Assembly: GCA_028671895.1 (NCBI GenBank)
Contig: CM053807.1
Location: 51,699,903-51,763,902 of the forward strand
Reading direction: 5' to 3'
Source of the DNA: Oenanthe sinensis
Taxonomy: Eukaryota; Streptophyta; Magnoliopsida; Apiales; Apiaceae
Length of the DNA: 64,000 bases
Part shown: positions 1 to 11,085 of the stretch, one piece after another
Numbering within the stretch: the first letter of the stretch is position 1
How the letters are laid out: the number at the start of each line of letters is the position of its first letter
Made by a program: the position numbers and the translations under genes
The notes under the pieces: model-generated
The model's input: only the letters and a program-made list of their open reading frames with translations
What the model was told of the DNA's origin: nothing
Database searches by the model: none

Positions 1-2429
1 TAAGTTCATGTCTCGGAGAAATCTCTTCATTACCATTAGTGTTCTTCATGTGGGACAACAAATCTTCTACGGAATTGAAGAACTTGAATGGTAAAATGTG
101 GATTGGATTTCCTTTACGATCAAAACAAGGATTTGACTTGAAATGCTGATAGGCCATGTCAAGCAAGTCCCGGGCAATCAAAGGATTCACAACAGATGAA
201 GTAATCTGGTATACATGATCATCACTAGAATTGGTACTGTTTTCATGACCGTGTTTTGCTATGGCTGCTAATGTGGAGTTTACAACGATGTCAGCCGGTG
301 CCTGTAGTTAGTAGTATATATATGATGAATTGTAAGATTTACATTCTGATATAAATGCAGATTTTCAAGTTTGAATTGTCTTCGTACGTAACAGACTCCA
401 CATCGAAGATAACTATTATTTTTAGTTGACATTATATATATTTGCTGTTTAGTACTATTTCTTTCTAGTTTATGCATCTTACAAAATAATTCATATCGTT
501 TCATCTATCTTTAGGTAAAAACAACTTAGGAAATTTACCACATCCGCAACTGTTTTAGGATTCGCGAAAAAACCAGGAATCTTCCCTTTTCCATACCAGA
601 GCATAAATGGATCCATCATCCTGTGCAGATAAAGATATAGATAATATTTAAGCTTATAAAGAGTTATGCACTGATCTCGTATAATTATATGCATTATTTA
701 TGGATTGCATTTATTTTAAAATTTATGTATCGTAACAGAATCGATATATTTAAGATAAGTTGATAAAAGGTCTTATTCCTTAAGTGCAAGCTAATTACCT
801 GTTACCTTCTATCCAACCGGGGAATGGTTCTTCTAAAGTGCTGGTAATTATACTTGGCCGAATTATGACTACAGGCATATCTCCTTTTGTATCTTCAAGT
901 ACCATTTCGCCCATTGCTTTCGTAAACGAATACGTATTTGGCCACCCATATATCAGTGCCCTGCTCCGCCAATTTTTCTTATTAGTTATAACTTTTAAAC
1001 ATGAGAGTACTTGGATATAGAATACTTACCGGCTCTTGCCCAAATCCTTGAGTTTTTTTATCTTTTTCGTTTTCTTTAAGCGATCCTTTCATTTCTGATG
1101 CGAGCTTTATTTCAGCTTGAATATCCAAGCCATGGACATTTTTATGTGGTGCTTCAAATATATCAGCATTGCTTGCTATGTAATGTCCCTTGCCGAATGA
1201 CTCTTCAATGATCACTCCTTCGCTTTGTCTACAAACATAAGCTGCACGTACCAGTAAGAAGACTAACGATTAACAACTTAAATTGATTTAAATATAACAA
1301 TTTGGGTCCCTATGTACGTGATGTTGTAAAGATATGTTAAGCTGATTACCTGTTGATACATGCACATATAACTTGAGCTTTTCACACTTCTTAGCAAAAC
1401 TTACCATCCGTGCTGTACCTACCGTGTTAATATCAAGAGCAACGTCTAACCTGTAGAAATAACAGTATATATCAGAGATTCAGAGGGATAAAACATATAC
1501 AATACCATTAAGGATTTACATATACAATACAGTATAACAGTATCTTCCAATCAGTTAGCACAAGAAGTGAGTCTTCTACCAGCTTGTGAAGCGTGTTAGG
1601 ATTTATGAAACCAGGCTAGCTAGCTACCTTTCGTCGAATGTTGTAGTGGCTGCAGAATTGATGATTACGTCCACTTCTCTTGATATAAGATTACCTACAT
1701 CTTCTTCGATACCTATATTTGTCTCGCACATATTTCCAACCACAGGAACCAACTTGCTGGAGATGAATTTTTCAAATAACGTTCCATGCTTCTCTCGTAG
1801 ACACTTGAAGAGCTCTGTATTTATAATCTGTGATAGACAATATGCATGATCTTAATATTCTTATACATGCACAGAAACGATAAATTGAAACAAATTAAAA
1901 GGATTAATTATTGACATACTTCATTCATTAATCTTTCCATTGCAGCCTCTCGGTTCTTGGCTTTGATAAGTAGAAATATCTTACCCACCTCTGGCATGGT
2001 CCTCAAAATCTTCTCCACAAGAACTGTATACATGCATGTGTAGCAGTAAAAAATTTGGAACCGAGGGAGTAAAAAATATACTGTATGTAGTATGTAAAGC
2101 ATACCTTTCGCTAAGAATCCAGTCGCACCAGTAAGAAGAAGCTTCTTCCCACCAAAAAAATCAATGATTCCGAGGCCATGATGCAAATTCGAACTTGGCT
2201 GACCATTAGTAAGCGATACCGAGTCCTTTTCAACTATAAAATCGATCTTCCCATTCTTCGCAGATAAACGATGACTGGAGGAAATTTTTTTGGAGATCTG
2301 ATCATCAGTACAACAGAACCCAATAGTACGTGTCTTCTTGTTTCCCAACATTTTTTTGGTGGAAACTCTATTTATGTGTAGATTTTGTCTACCGGAAATA
2401 TAGTATAGGTTTGGAGAAACAATTGTCAT
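1..2429 (-). CDS. Fatty acyl-CoA reductase, FAR2/MS2-like (3' end outside window)
   Basis: This enzyme reduces fatty acyl-CoA or acyl-ACP to a primary fatty alcohol with NADPH; the MS2/FAR2 branch works in plastids to make pollen-wall alcohols. Exons on the minus strand are 2429-2105, 2023-1920, 1827-1628, 1450-1350, 1241-1030, 977-799, 620-539 and 301-1; frames join at every junction for about 501 residues. Visible motifs are the Rossmann nucleotide-binding TGATGFLAK near residue 100, HVSTAYVC, YGWPNTYVFTKAMGE (the YxxxK active site), then RPSII and MMDPFMLWYGKG. About 95 residues precede the Rossmann motif and are rich in Ser, Lys and Arg, which fits a plastid transit peptide and separates this gene from the shorter ER-type FARs. 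The ATG at 2429 is chosen because the three codons upstream in frame lack an ATG. The C-terminal sterile domain continues beyond base 1. Family confidence is high; MS2/FAR2 orthology is inferred. Confidence 0.9.
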
Positions 2430-2546
2430 GGATAACAATACACAGATATGATGAGAAGGCTAGCTAGATACTGTACGTGAATTATGGTAGCGAGCTCAAT
2501 GGTTGTTTCAACTGAAAATTGTAGTTGCAGTAGTATTAATATGGTT

Positions 2547-2558
2547 CCTATATATAGC
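2547..2558 (-). promoter_or_regulatory. Probable TATA box of the acyl-CoA reductase gene
   Basis: On the minus strand this reads GCTATATATAGG, a strong plant TATA box, about 120 bases upstream of the ATG at 2429. That leaves room for a 5' leader of roughly 90 bases. It is assigned by position and consensus only. Confidence 0.55.
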
Positions 2559-2583
2559 GATTAATTAGTTGCAAGCTCATGAA

Positions 2584-2910
2584 TTAGGTTTCGTTTGAGA
2601 TTGCTTAAAACTGTTGTGCTGTTGAAAAAAGTGTCGGCAAATAAAAAATGTTGTCAGAAAAATCAGATATAATTTTCTTTGATTTGTTTGCATTTTAAGA
2701 TATAATATAAAAAAATAATGTTTTTGAGATGGTTTGATAGTGAAAAATGCAGTTATTTCATGTAAAAATTGAAAAACAATTTTTTCCAAAAGCATGAGAA
2801 TCTGTGCTTTTAGATAAAAAATACTTTTCTAAAATTATGTTTTTAAAATTTATCAAACAATTTTCTATCTGTTTTTCACAAATAAGCGGCTTCTCCCAAA
2901 TACACCCTTA
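2584..2910. mobile_element. Possible hAT-type MITE upstream of the FAR gene
   Basis: The right end carries the usual small hAT terminus with the sense TAAGGGTGTATTTGGGAG when read on the minus strand. The left end (AGGTTTCGTTTGAGATTG) is a diverged inverted match. The interior is AT-rich and non-coding. Target duplications could not be fixed, so the boundaries are approximate. Confidence 0.35.
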
Positions 2911-2930
2911 GTTGGAATATATGTGAATGG

Positions 2931-2934
<4 letters not shown>

Positions 2935-2977
<43 letters not shown>
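2935..2977. repeat. (AT)n microsatellite, about 21 units
   Basis: Uninterrupted AT dinucleotide run. Similar shorter AT runs occur at about 4123-4166 and 5024-5042, inside the tandem array. Confidence 0.95.
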
Positions 2978-2980
<3 letters not shown>

Positions 2981-3369
2981 ATAACGAAAGTTCAGTAAAC
3001 GAAATGATAAGAGCTAGTTCTGTTTTTTTTTCCTTTATAAACAACTAGATGTGATTTTTTATTGTTTTTTTGTTCTGCAGAGCTGTGATTTTAAAGCAAG
3101 GAAAACGACTTTAGCCATAAAAATCAGGATCATGCATGAATCTCCTGTGATATAGTAATCTGCCTGACCTCCATTTGTTGTTATTTGTCATTTAGTCATA
3201 TTAATTTGTCATCATATTCACCGTAAATTTTGAAGCTAAATTCCCTTTTAAGAAAAAACACACTAGCTGATAAATCTTTTAAATATTGGAGATTTAAGCG
3301 TAACAACTTTATAACGATACACAGGTTGATTTTTTAATTAAATTTTATATGTGAGAATTTATATTAATA

Positions 3370-4113
3370 CTACCCTATAACCCGTGCAAAACAAATGAGA
3401 AAATTAATAAATAATATATTATATATTTTAAATTAATTAATTATTTAATTTAATTACTTATGTTATTAATATTTTTTATGTAATGTTAGGATAAATTAGT
3501 TTTGAATCATATTTATATTATGTTTTAAAGTCTCATTAATATATTGTTATAAATTTATATTAATTAACATAGATTAATAACACGTGCAAAGAATTAATAA
3601 ATTTTTATTAATAAAAGGAGTTTCAAATATATTAGAAATATTTTAATTAAAATTTAATAAAAGAGTATGTTTTAATATAGATAAAATATTGATATAATTT
3701 TAATATTCAAAAATTTTATAATAAAATTACAATTTAAAATAAATTAAAGTATTTGAGCGATGAAAAAATTGAAACATTCTATTAGATTGTGTGTATAACT
3801 CTATATTCTAATTAAAAAAGAAGTTTGTTTAGAGTAATATAATATAAACGTATATATAATATAGATAGAGTACAATAATAAAATTTAATTAATATCAAAA
3901 ATAATATTATTATTTTAATATTCATAAAATTTAATTAGTAAATTAAAGAAGTTGACTAATGAGAAAATTAAAACATGGTATTATATTAATTAAAAGGATG
4001 TATTTGAAATTGAGTAGGAGACAGACACTTGTATTTGAAGTTGAATGAGACACAAAAGGGGACCGACGACGGATCAAACATTTGCCCCTGTGACTTTAAT
4101 AATATAGTATAGA
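3370..4113 (-). mobile_element. Non-autonomous Helitron, partly included in the tandem array
   Basis: Read on the minus strand, the 5' end at 4113 starts TCTATACTATATTATTAAAG after an A. The 3' end near 3370 has a short GC-containing stretch (TTTGCACGGGTTATA) followed by GTAG then T. This matches the plant Helitron plan of a TC start, a 3' terminal near-hairpin, a CTRR-like end and insertion between A and T. The end is degenerate (GTAG, not CTAG). The interior is very AT-rich with no ORF. The 5' part (3850-4113) is the beginning of each unit of the tandem array that follows. Confidence 0.5.
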
Positions 4114-4115
4114 TG

Positions 4116-4170
<55 letters not shown>

Positions 4171-6608
4171 AATAAATTTGTTAAAAAAGTGAGTTCTAAA
4201 AATTAATTTAATAATAATTAAAAATTATATATATAATTTTATTTAATATATATATTATTATGAACTTGTGCCCTCAAGGAGTGCAAGGAATTTGAAAATT
4301 GGGTATGATACAACGTTGGACACACTATCCCCCGACCCTACCAAATAGTTTTCGCAGATCTATCTATCAAACCTACCCTAACTAGTAAAAGAACATTTTA
4401 ATAAGCAAATGACCGAGGATATAATTGAATTAAAACGTAGACGTCTGTTGTCCCGTTTGACTTAGCTTAAATTTAAAATAAGTAATTTATTTTTACATAT
4501 TTTAAAAAAAAATTAGATAAATATTTATTTTAGAATTTTAAAACCAAATATGATTTTCAAAATTGAAAATAAGTTACTTATTTTCAGAAAAAATACATAC
4601 ATACTAATTTTTTCTGGAAATAAGTCCAGGCAAACGGGACGTGTTTTTATCTTCAACTATCCTTATTTAGATGTTCGCTTTATTTTTAGTACAGTCAAAT
4701 TCATTTATATTTGACTATAATTTTAAAATAATATATAATTAAAAAATTATTATTTTATATTATTGAAAAGTATATATAATATAGATAGAGCACAATAATA
4801 AAATTTAATTAATATAAAAAAATATTATTATTTTAATTAGTAAATTAAAGAGGTTGACTAATGAGAAAATTAAAACATGGTATTATATTAATTAAAAGGA
4901 TGTATTTGAAATTGAGTAGGAGACAGACACTTGTATTTGAAATTGAATGGGACAGAAAAAGGGACCGACGACGGATCAAACATTTGCCCTTGTGATTTTA
5001 ATAATATAGTATAGATGTATGCTATATATATATATATATATATAAATAAATTTGTTAAAAAAGTGTGTTCTAAAAATTAATTTAATAATAATTAAAAATT
5101 ATATATATATATATATAATTTTATTTAATATATATTATTATGAACTTGTGCCCTCAAGGAGTGCAAGGAATTTGAAAATTGGGTATGATACAACGTTGGA
5201 CACACTATCCCCCGACCCTACCAAATAGTTTTCGCAGATCTATCTATCAAACCTACCCTAACTAGTAAAAGAACATTTTAATAAGCAAATGACCGAGGAT
5301 ATAATTGAATTAAAACGTAGACGTCTGTTGTCCCGTTTGACTTAGCTTAAATTTAAAATAAATAATTTATTTTTACATATTTTAAAAAAAAATTAGATAA
5401 ATATTTATTTTAGAATTTTAAAACCAAATATGATTTTCAAAATTGAAAATAAGTTATTTATTTTCAGAAAAAATACATACATACTAATTTTTTCTGGAAA
5501 TAAGCACTTATTTCCTGGAAATAAGTCCAGGCAAACGGGACCTGTTTTTATCTTCAACTATCCTTATTTAGATGTCCGCTTTATTTTTAGTACAGTCAAA
5601 TTCATTTATATTTGACTATAATTTTAAAATAATATATAATTAAAAAAATTATTATTTTATATTATTGAAAAGTATATATAATATAGATAGAGCACAATAA
5701 TAAAATTTAATTAATATAAAAAAATATTATTATTTTAATATTCATAAAATTTAATTAGTAAATTAAAGAGGTTGACTAATAAGAAAATTAAAACATGGTA
5801 TTATATTAATTAAAATGATGTATTTGAAATTGAGTAGGAGACAGACACTTGTATTTGAAGTTGAATGGGACAGAAAAGGGGACCGACGACGGATCAAACA
5901 TTTGCCTTTGTGACTTTAATAATATAGTATAAATGTATGCTTTATATATATATATATATGTAAATAAATTTGTTAAAAAAGTGAGTTCTAAAAATTAATT
6001 TAATAATAATTAAAAATTATATATATATATAATTTTATTTAATATATATATTATTATGAACTTGTGCCCTCAAGGAGTGCAAGGAATTTGAAAATTGGGT
6101 ATGATACAACGTTGGACACACTATCCCCCGACCCTACCAAATAATTTTCGCAGATCTATCTATCAAACCTACCCTAACTAGTAAAAGAACATTTTAATAA
6201 GCAAATGACCGAGGATATAATTGAATTAAAACGTAGACGTCTGTTGTCCCGTTTGACTTAGCTTAAATTTAAAATAAGTAATTTATTTTAATTTATTTTT
6301 ACATATTTTAAAAAAAAATTAGATAAATATTTATTTTAGAATTTTAAAACCAAATATGATTTTCAAAATTGAAAATAAATTATTTATTTTCAGAAAAAAT
6401 ACATACATACTAACTTTTTCTGGAAATAAGCACTTATTTCCTGGAAATAAGTCCAGCCAAACGGGACCTGTTTTTATCTTCAACTATCCTTATTTAGATG
6501 TCCACTTTATTTTTAGTACAGTCAAATTCATTTATATTTGACTATAATTTTAAAATAATATATAATTAAAAAAATTATTATTTTATATTATTGAAAAGTA
6601 TATATAAT
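3850..6608. repeat. Threefold tandem duplication, units of 920, 902 and 926 bp
   Basis: Three near-identical units begin at 3850, 4770 and 5672, and the array ends at 6608. The same landmarks recur in order in each: a segment with GACGACGGATCAAACATTTG, an AT microsatellite, GTGCCCTCAAGGAGTGCAAG at about 4268/5148/6065, a small hAT-like element, and a Stowaway-like stretch. The 11 bases GTATATATAAT stand at the left outer edge (3850), at both internal junctions (4770, 5672) and at the right outer edge (6598). This is the footprint of duplication by recombination or template switching at an 11-bp microhomology. The units differ mainly by AT-tract length and a roughly 20-bp indel, so the event is fairly recent. 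No gene is inside. Confidence 0.9.
4450..4640. mobile_element. Small hAT-like MITE, repeated in each tandem unit
   Basis: The ends are inverted: GTCCCGTTTGACTTAGCTTA on the left and CCAGGCAAACGGGAC on the right. The further copies in the array lie at 5330-5541 and 6246-6467. Copies two and three carry an extra stretch (CACTTATTTCCTGGAAATAAG-like) near the right end that copy one lacks. The element resembles the one at 29184-29391, which has the related terminus CCCGTTTGGCTCAGC. Confidence 0.5.
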
Positions 6609-6737
6609 CTACTTTAAAATATATATTTTAATTTTTTAAAATTATAAAAAAATAATTTTAAATTTTCAATCAAACATTAATCAATTTAATTCTAAAAAAA
6701 GTCAAAATGAACGTCTAAAAAGGGATGACAGAGGGAG
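6485..6737. mobile_element. Stowaway-like MITE, left end degraded
   Basis: The right end reads GGGATGACAGAGGGAG followed by TA, a near-consensus Stowaway terminus with its TA target. The left end retains the subterminal part (TTAGATGTCCACTTTATTTT) but not a clean CTCCCTCCGT. In units one and two of the tandem array the same element is cut at GTATATATAAT, where the next unit begins. The array's right breakpoint is therefore inside this MITE. Confidence 0.5.
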
Positions 6738-7695
6738 TAGATTATTGTCAAGTTTCCATTTAGTAAGGTTAGGGCTAAGATTTTATAATTGACCCGACAG
6801 ATTGCAAATTTGCAAAAATGGGCTAATTATTATTGCAAATTTGACCTTTGGGCCGAAACATACCACTTAACCGATTGTCTAATACAGTTTGCGTAAAAAA
6901 ACTTAATGGGCCAAGTACTTTTCTCGTTTTGGGTGAGTAGGGTTTGGCGCTTAAAAACTGCAAGGCCCATATAGAAGAAGCTTCTCGATCTTAAATAAAT
7001 TATCATATAAAATAAAATACTCCCATATATACAGATATACTGTATATTATATACATATAACCGAGTAGTACGTGAATCGGATCGAGAGAAGCTTGCGATT
7101 TCCAGATAATCGAATCAGCGCGTTTAAGGTTTAATTTCTCAACGATCTTTTATATATCATGTCAATTACACGATTATTATTATTATTATTATATGCTGAC
7201 AATAGATTGATGTGTATATATATATTGTTAATTTTTTGGTTTTGTAAAATCTTAATTATGTAAAGGTGATTCTGATGTTTTTATAATTATATGTGATTAT
7301 TAATTAATGATTTGATGTAGGTTGGGTGTTTACGACTTTATCTTTATTGATTAGGGGTAATTTAAGTGTATGATGCATGTTATTAATTGTGTACATTTTT
7401 TACCTGAATCTTACTTGTTATATCTAGGTTTTTGTATCTTTAGATTTTGAGAAATTTGTATGCTTTATTTACGTGTCCGTCGTGAATATGATTTGCTTCC
7501 GGAAAAAGGGTTATTTATATGTTATTCTAAAAGTTCTATTATTTGCATATACAAAAACTTATGGTTTTATGCCTAGGATAATAGAATTTTTAGGGTAAAA
7601 TATAATTAAATAATGCACTGAAAAGTTGTAGCTTTTATGTACTATTGATATTTTCCCGTGATGATGTATTCTTTTTTATGAATGTAGGGTCAAAA

Positions 7696-9030
7696 ATGAG
7701 GGGTAGAAGTTACCGTTACAGTCCCTCTCCGCCAAGGAATTACAGAAGCAGTAGACGCCGGAGTCCTAGCCCAAGGGGTTCATATGGAGGCCGTAGTAGA
7801 GACGGTCCTATGAGTCTCTTGGTTCGCAACCTTCGTCATGATTGTAGGTATGCAATTTGTAATGATTTTTTTTCTTGCATTCTTTGCTTGTAATAGTGCT
7901 CCAAGGGAATATATATTTTGGAATATATATTGATTTTGCTAGAGAAAGAGACATTCGTCATGTAATATTTGGGTCGAGAACACATTTATTAGCTTTATAT
8001 ACATAATTTTTCCGTTTACTTCTAAGGTTTCCTATATGTAACTAATGTATTACGAAAATTGCTATATGGATAACTGTTATAAATACTAGTGCTGAATAGC
8101 TAATTTGAAATTAATTTGTGGAAATCCATGTAGTTGTGAAGGGTCAAGCATGTATTCCTGTTGGCTTGATTTTTGATTTTTGCTATTAAATTTTAAAGAC
8201 TTCCTTAGTAACATAAATATCACGTGTTCAATAAAATTCGCAGACCGGAAGATCTTCGCAGACCATTTGGCGAGTTTGGTCCTCTGAAAGATGTTTACTT
8301 GCCAAGAGATTATTATTCCGGGTAACTAGTGGCTGACTTTTAGATTTTCTTATACTTATATTTGACTATCATGTTAGTAAATCCCTATATGAATGATGGT
8401 AACTTTACCAGTTCTCCTAAAACCTCAAGGTGTAAAGGTGTTAAGAGACCGACTTATTAGGATCATATATTCAACATCCCCCTCACTCGAAAGTCCATTA
8501 TGGGTCGAAGAGTGGATCACAAGGTGGTTCGTCCCTTTTTGGGACTTGTATCAATCAAATTTCAATTATTAGGTGAGGATCTCGTCTCTTTTTGGGTCCA
8601 CCATAGTACAAAGATTTTTCAATAAATGAGAATATTGAGGGTAGGAGGGACTCGAACTCAAGACCTCCTATAATCAGAGCTATGATACCATGTAAAGTTA
8701 CCAGTTCTCCTAAAACCTCAAGCTGTTAAGAGACTGACTTATCATGATCATATTATTCAACAAATGTGATTGAGGTCTATTATCAGTTGTTATATTTGTC
8801 AATTGGGCTGTAACTTGGTGTTATGGCAATTTTGTATTTTTTTTTCTTCTTGAAAGTTTTGAAGAACAAGTAATTTGACTGTGTGCAGGATGATATTTAA
8901 TTTACAAGATATAAGGAGTTGAGTATTAATATGTAAAATGAAGATTGAAGTCGCTAAGTCTTTAAATTCTTTATTGGCTTAATTTCAACAAGGTTAGAAG
9001 CCACTTTAATTGCATAACTGGATCTTTCTA

Positions 9031-9063
<33 letters not shown>

Positions 9064-11085
9064 TATATATATTCCATCTGTAATCCACTTCCCCAATTGT
9101 TATTATGGGTCTGGGATTGTTCTGTCTGTGTTTTATTCAGTTGCATGCGTTTAGCATTCGCACAAGAGGTAGACTCAATGTCAATTTGCTGTTTTTTTTC
9201 TTATTGAAAGTTTCCAAGACCAAGTAATAAGACTCTGGAGAAGATCTTATTTTACATGAAGATTGAAGGTCGAGTTGTGTCGGTACATAAATGAAGATTC
9301 AAGTCATCAAGATTTTCAAATCATTATAACCTTAAATTCCGCAAGGTTAGAAGCTGCTTAATTGAACGACTGGATCTTTTCGAAGTAAATAACAGCGGGA
9401 TAATTGCTTCTTATGTCTCTCCCTCCACCTTCCCATTTCCCCAGTACCCATAATTATGGAGGGAGGTTGATTCAGTCACGTGTTCAGCATTACACAGGAT
9501 GGGATCTTATATATACATTATTTTATACTCTGACTCATTATCTTTATGTTTCAGAGAGCCTCGCGGGTTTGGTTTTGTGCAATATGTGCATCCTGCTGAT
9601 GCTGAAGAGGCCAAATATCATATGGACGGTCAAGTTTTCCTAGGTCGAGAATTGACTGTGGTATTTGCTGAAGAAAACCGGAAAAAGCCCCAGGAAATGA
9701 GGGCAAGGGAACGTGTCAGGTTTAGCTATTGTTATTATTATTATTATTATTATTATTGTACTAATTTATTTTTGGCTAAATGTACACACACACACCATTG
9801 TGGCCTTTGACAAGGCTTGAACCCTCAGCCTCTAGGTGAAAAAGAGGGGGGGGGGGTGAGGGTGAATGGGTGATGTCACTGGAGCAATAGCCATTTGGTC
9901 TAATTTTCTATTAATGCTGCACATAATAGCTCTTTCTCTTCCAAAGTCTATTAATTTTTACAACCATGCAAGCATATGGTTTTGGCTGGTTTCAGGGGCC
10001 GATCATATGACAGGAAACCATCCCCACAACGCTATAGAAGATCTTATTCCCGCAGTCCAGATTATTATTCACCGTCACCAAGGCGTAGAGAATATTCAAG
10101 GTATTTTTTTAGTAAATCTTACTATTAAATTGGCTCTGGAAATATAGTTAATATGTTGAAGCTGCTTTTGATGCTTCCTATGTTGGATTTTTTTAGTAGA
10201 TCTTTATAATTCTTTTGACCTTTTACATCTAGTTCAAATTACATCTAGTTTCTAGATGTAGTTTCTTCTTTTTTGTCCTTTTTCTTAGAACAGATGTAGA
10301 CCTTTTTTTTTAGTAATAAAATGTTTTTAAATTCAAAGACTAATCAAGGATATAAAGAAATTCATAGCCTAATGTGTATCATGGGAATCCTTACTTTACC
10401 TCTCTGTATACTTAAAAACTGATGTATAGAAAGTATACAATATTACCCACAAAATATAAAACCATACATATTTTCTCATAATGAAGTCCTGAATTGGGTT
10501 TCATTAGTTTATATTGGTTTTAAAAGTTTGATACATGTTGTTCTCTAGTAATAAAGTTTTTTTAAATTCAAAGACTAATCAAGGATATAAAGAAATTCAT
10601 AGCTTAATGGCTTTCGATACATGCTTTCTAGTAATAAAGTTTTTTAAAATTCAAAAGGCTAACCAAGGATATAAAAAAATTCATAGCCTAATGGTTCTTA
10701 ATGAAGTCAAAAATTGGGTTTCATTAGTTTATATTGGTTTTTATAGTTCATACATGTCGATTCATATTTATACATTTGATTAAATGTGTCAATACTCTCA
10801 TTGAACTTCTAGATGTTGAAAATGACTCTGTAAATGTTGGATTTGTCAGCTGCTGACTGTGAATACTTTATACTTGTGGGAATAACGTGTACATGATTTT
10901 AATGATCTGAATCTGTTCTGTTTTACTTGTTCAGGTCAATTTCACCTCCACGTAGGAGCTATAGAGGAAGGTCCTACTCTAAAACTCCTCGTGGCTCTAG
11001 GAGTCGAAGCAGAACCCCTGTGAGCAGTCGAAGTTGGAGCAGGAGCAGAAGCAGAAGCAGAAGCAGGAGCCCTGAACCCTATTAG
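7696..11085 (+). CDS. SC35-like SR splicing factor (SCL30A/SCL33 type), 216 aa
   Basis: This nuclear SR protein binds pre-mRNA through one RRM and recruits spliceosome parts through an RS domain. Coding exons are 7696-7847, 8244-8321, 9555-9719, 9996-10100 and 10935-11085. A non-coding 5' exon probably ends at 7128 (AAG|GT), and the acceptor before the ATG is at 7687. The order is an N-terminal Arg/Ser/Pro extension (MRGRSYRYSPSPPRNYRSS), typical of the plant-specific SCL group, an RRM with RNP2 SLLVRNL and RNP1 RGFGFVQY, the family signature VVFAEENRKKPQEMRARER, and a C-terminal RS domain ending RSRSRSRSPEPY. At 216 residues it is shorter than Arabidopsis SCL33. The long intron 8322-9554 is at the same place as the alternatively spliced third intron of SCL33 and holds a miniature LTR element and an internal duplication. 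Identification is firm; the exact paralogue is not. Confidence 0.93.
8397..8762 (-). mobile_element. Miniature LTR retrotransposon (TRIM/SMART type), 366 bp, in SCL intron
   Basis: Two direct repeats, 8397-8476 and 8691-8762, are LTRs of 72-80 bp. On the minus strand the 5' LTR runs from TGTTGAATA to TTTACA. It is followed at once by a primer-binding site (TGGTATCATAGCTC, at 8690-8677) close to the usual initiator-Met tRNA match of plant retrotransposons. A purine run (GAGTGAGGGGGA, 8488-8477) precedes the 3' LTR. Flanking pentamers are AATGA (8392-8396) and AATGT (8763-8767), a target duplication with one change. There is no coding capacity. A relative lies at 55226-55463. Confidence 0.75.
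8826..9458. repeat. Imperfect tandem duplication inside SCL intron 3
   Basis: The segment starting near 8826 (poly-T, then CTTGAAAGTTTTGAAGAAC, later AAGATTGAAGTCGC, AAGGTTAGAAGCC and ACTGGATCTTTC) recurs from about 9190 in the same order with many substitutions. Both copies have CAAGTAAT...GACT and AAGGTTAGAAGC blocks. The first includes a potential acceptor, GTGTGCAG, at about 8881-8888. It may carry intronic splicing elements, but that is inference. Confidence 0.6.
10311..10746. repeat. Short direct repeats in SCL intron 5
   Basis: A block of about 65 bp with ATTCAAAGACTAATCAAGGA and AAATTCATAGCCTAATG occurs at 10311-10374, 10546-10610 and 10629-10694. A second block, ATTGGGTTTCATTAGTTTAT, occurs at about 10494 and 10717. 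Together they look like local segmental duplication within the intron, with no coding content. Confidence 0.8.

Noticed and set aside
955..962. Acceptor GAGCAG|GG for FAR exon 6
   Set aside because: It puts the following family motif out of frame. The acceptor ending at 978 (ATAAG|AAA) keeps WRSRALIYGWPNTYVFTKAM in frame.
1403..1407. GTAAGT-like donor (ATG|GTAAGT) within FAR exon 4
   Set aside because: Continuing through it gives the conserved VSFAKKCEKLKLYVHVST block and a correct phase into the next exon, so it is coding sequence that happens to match a donor.
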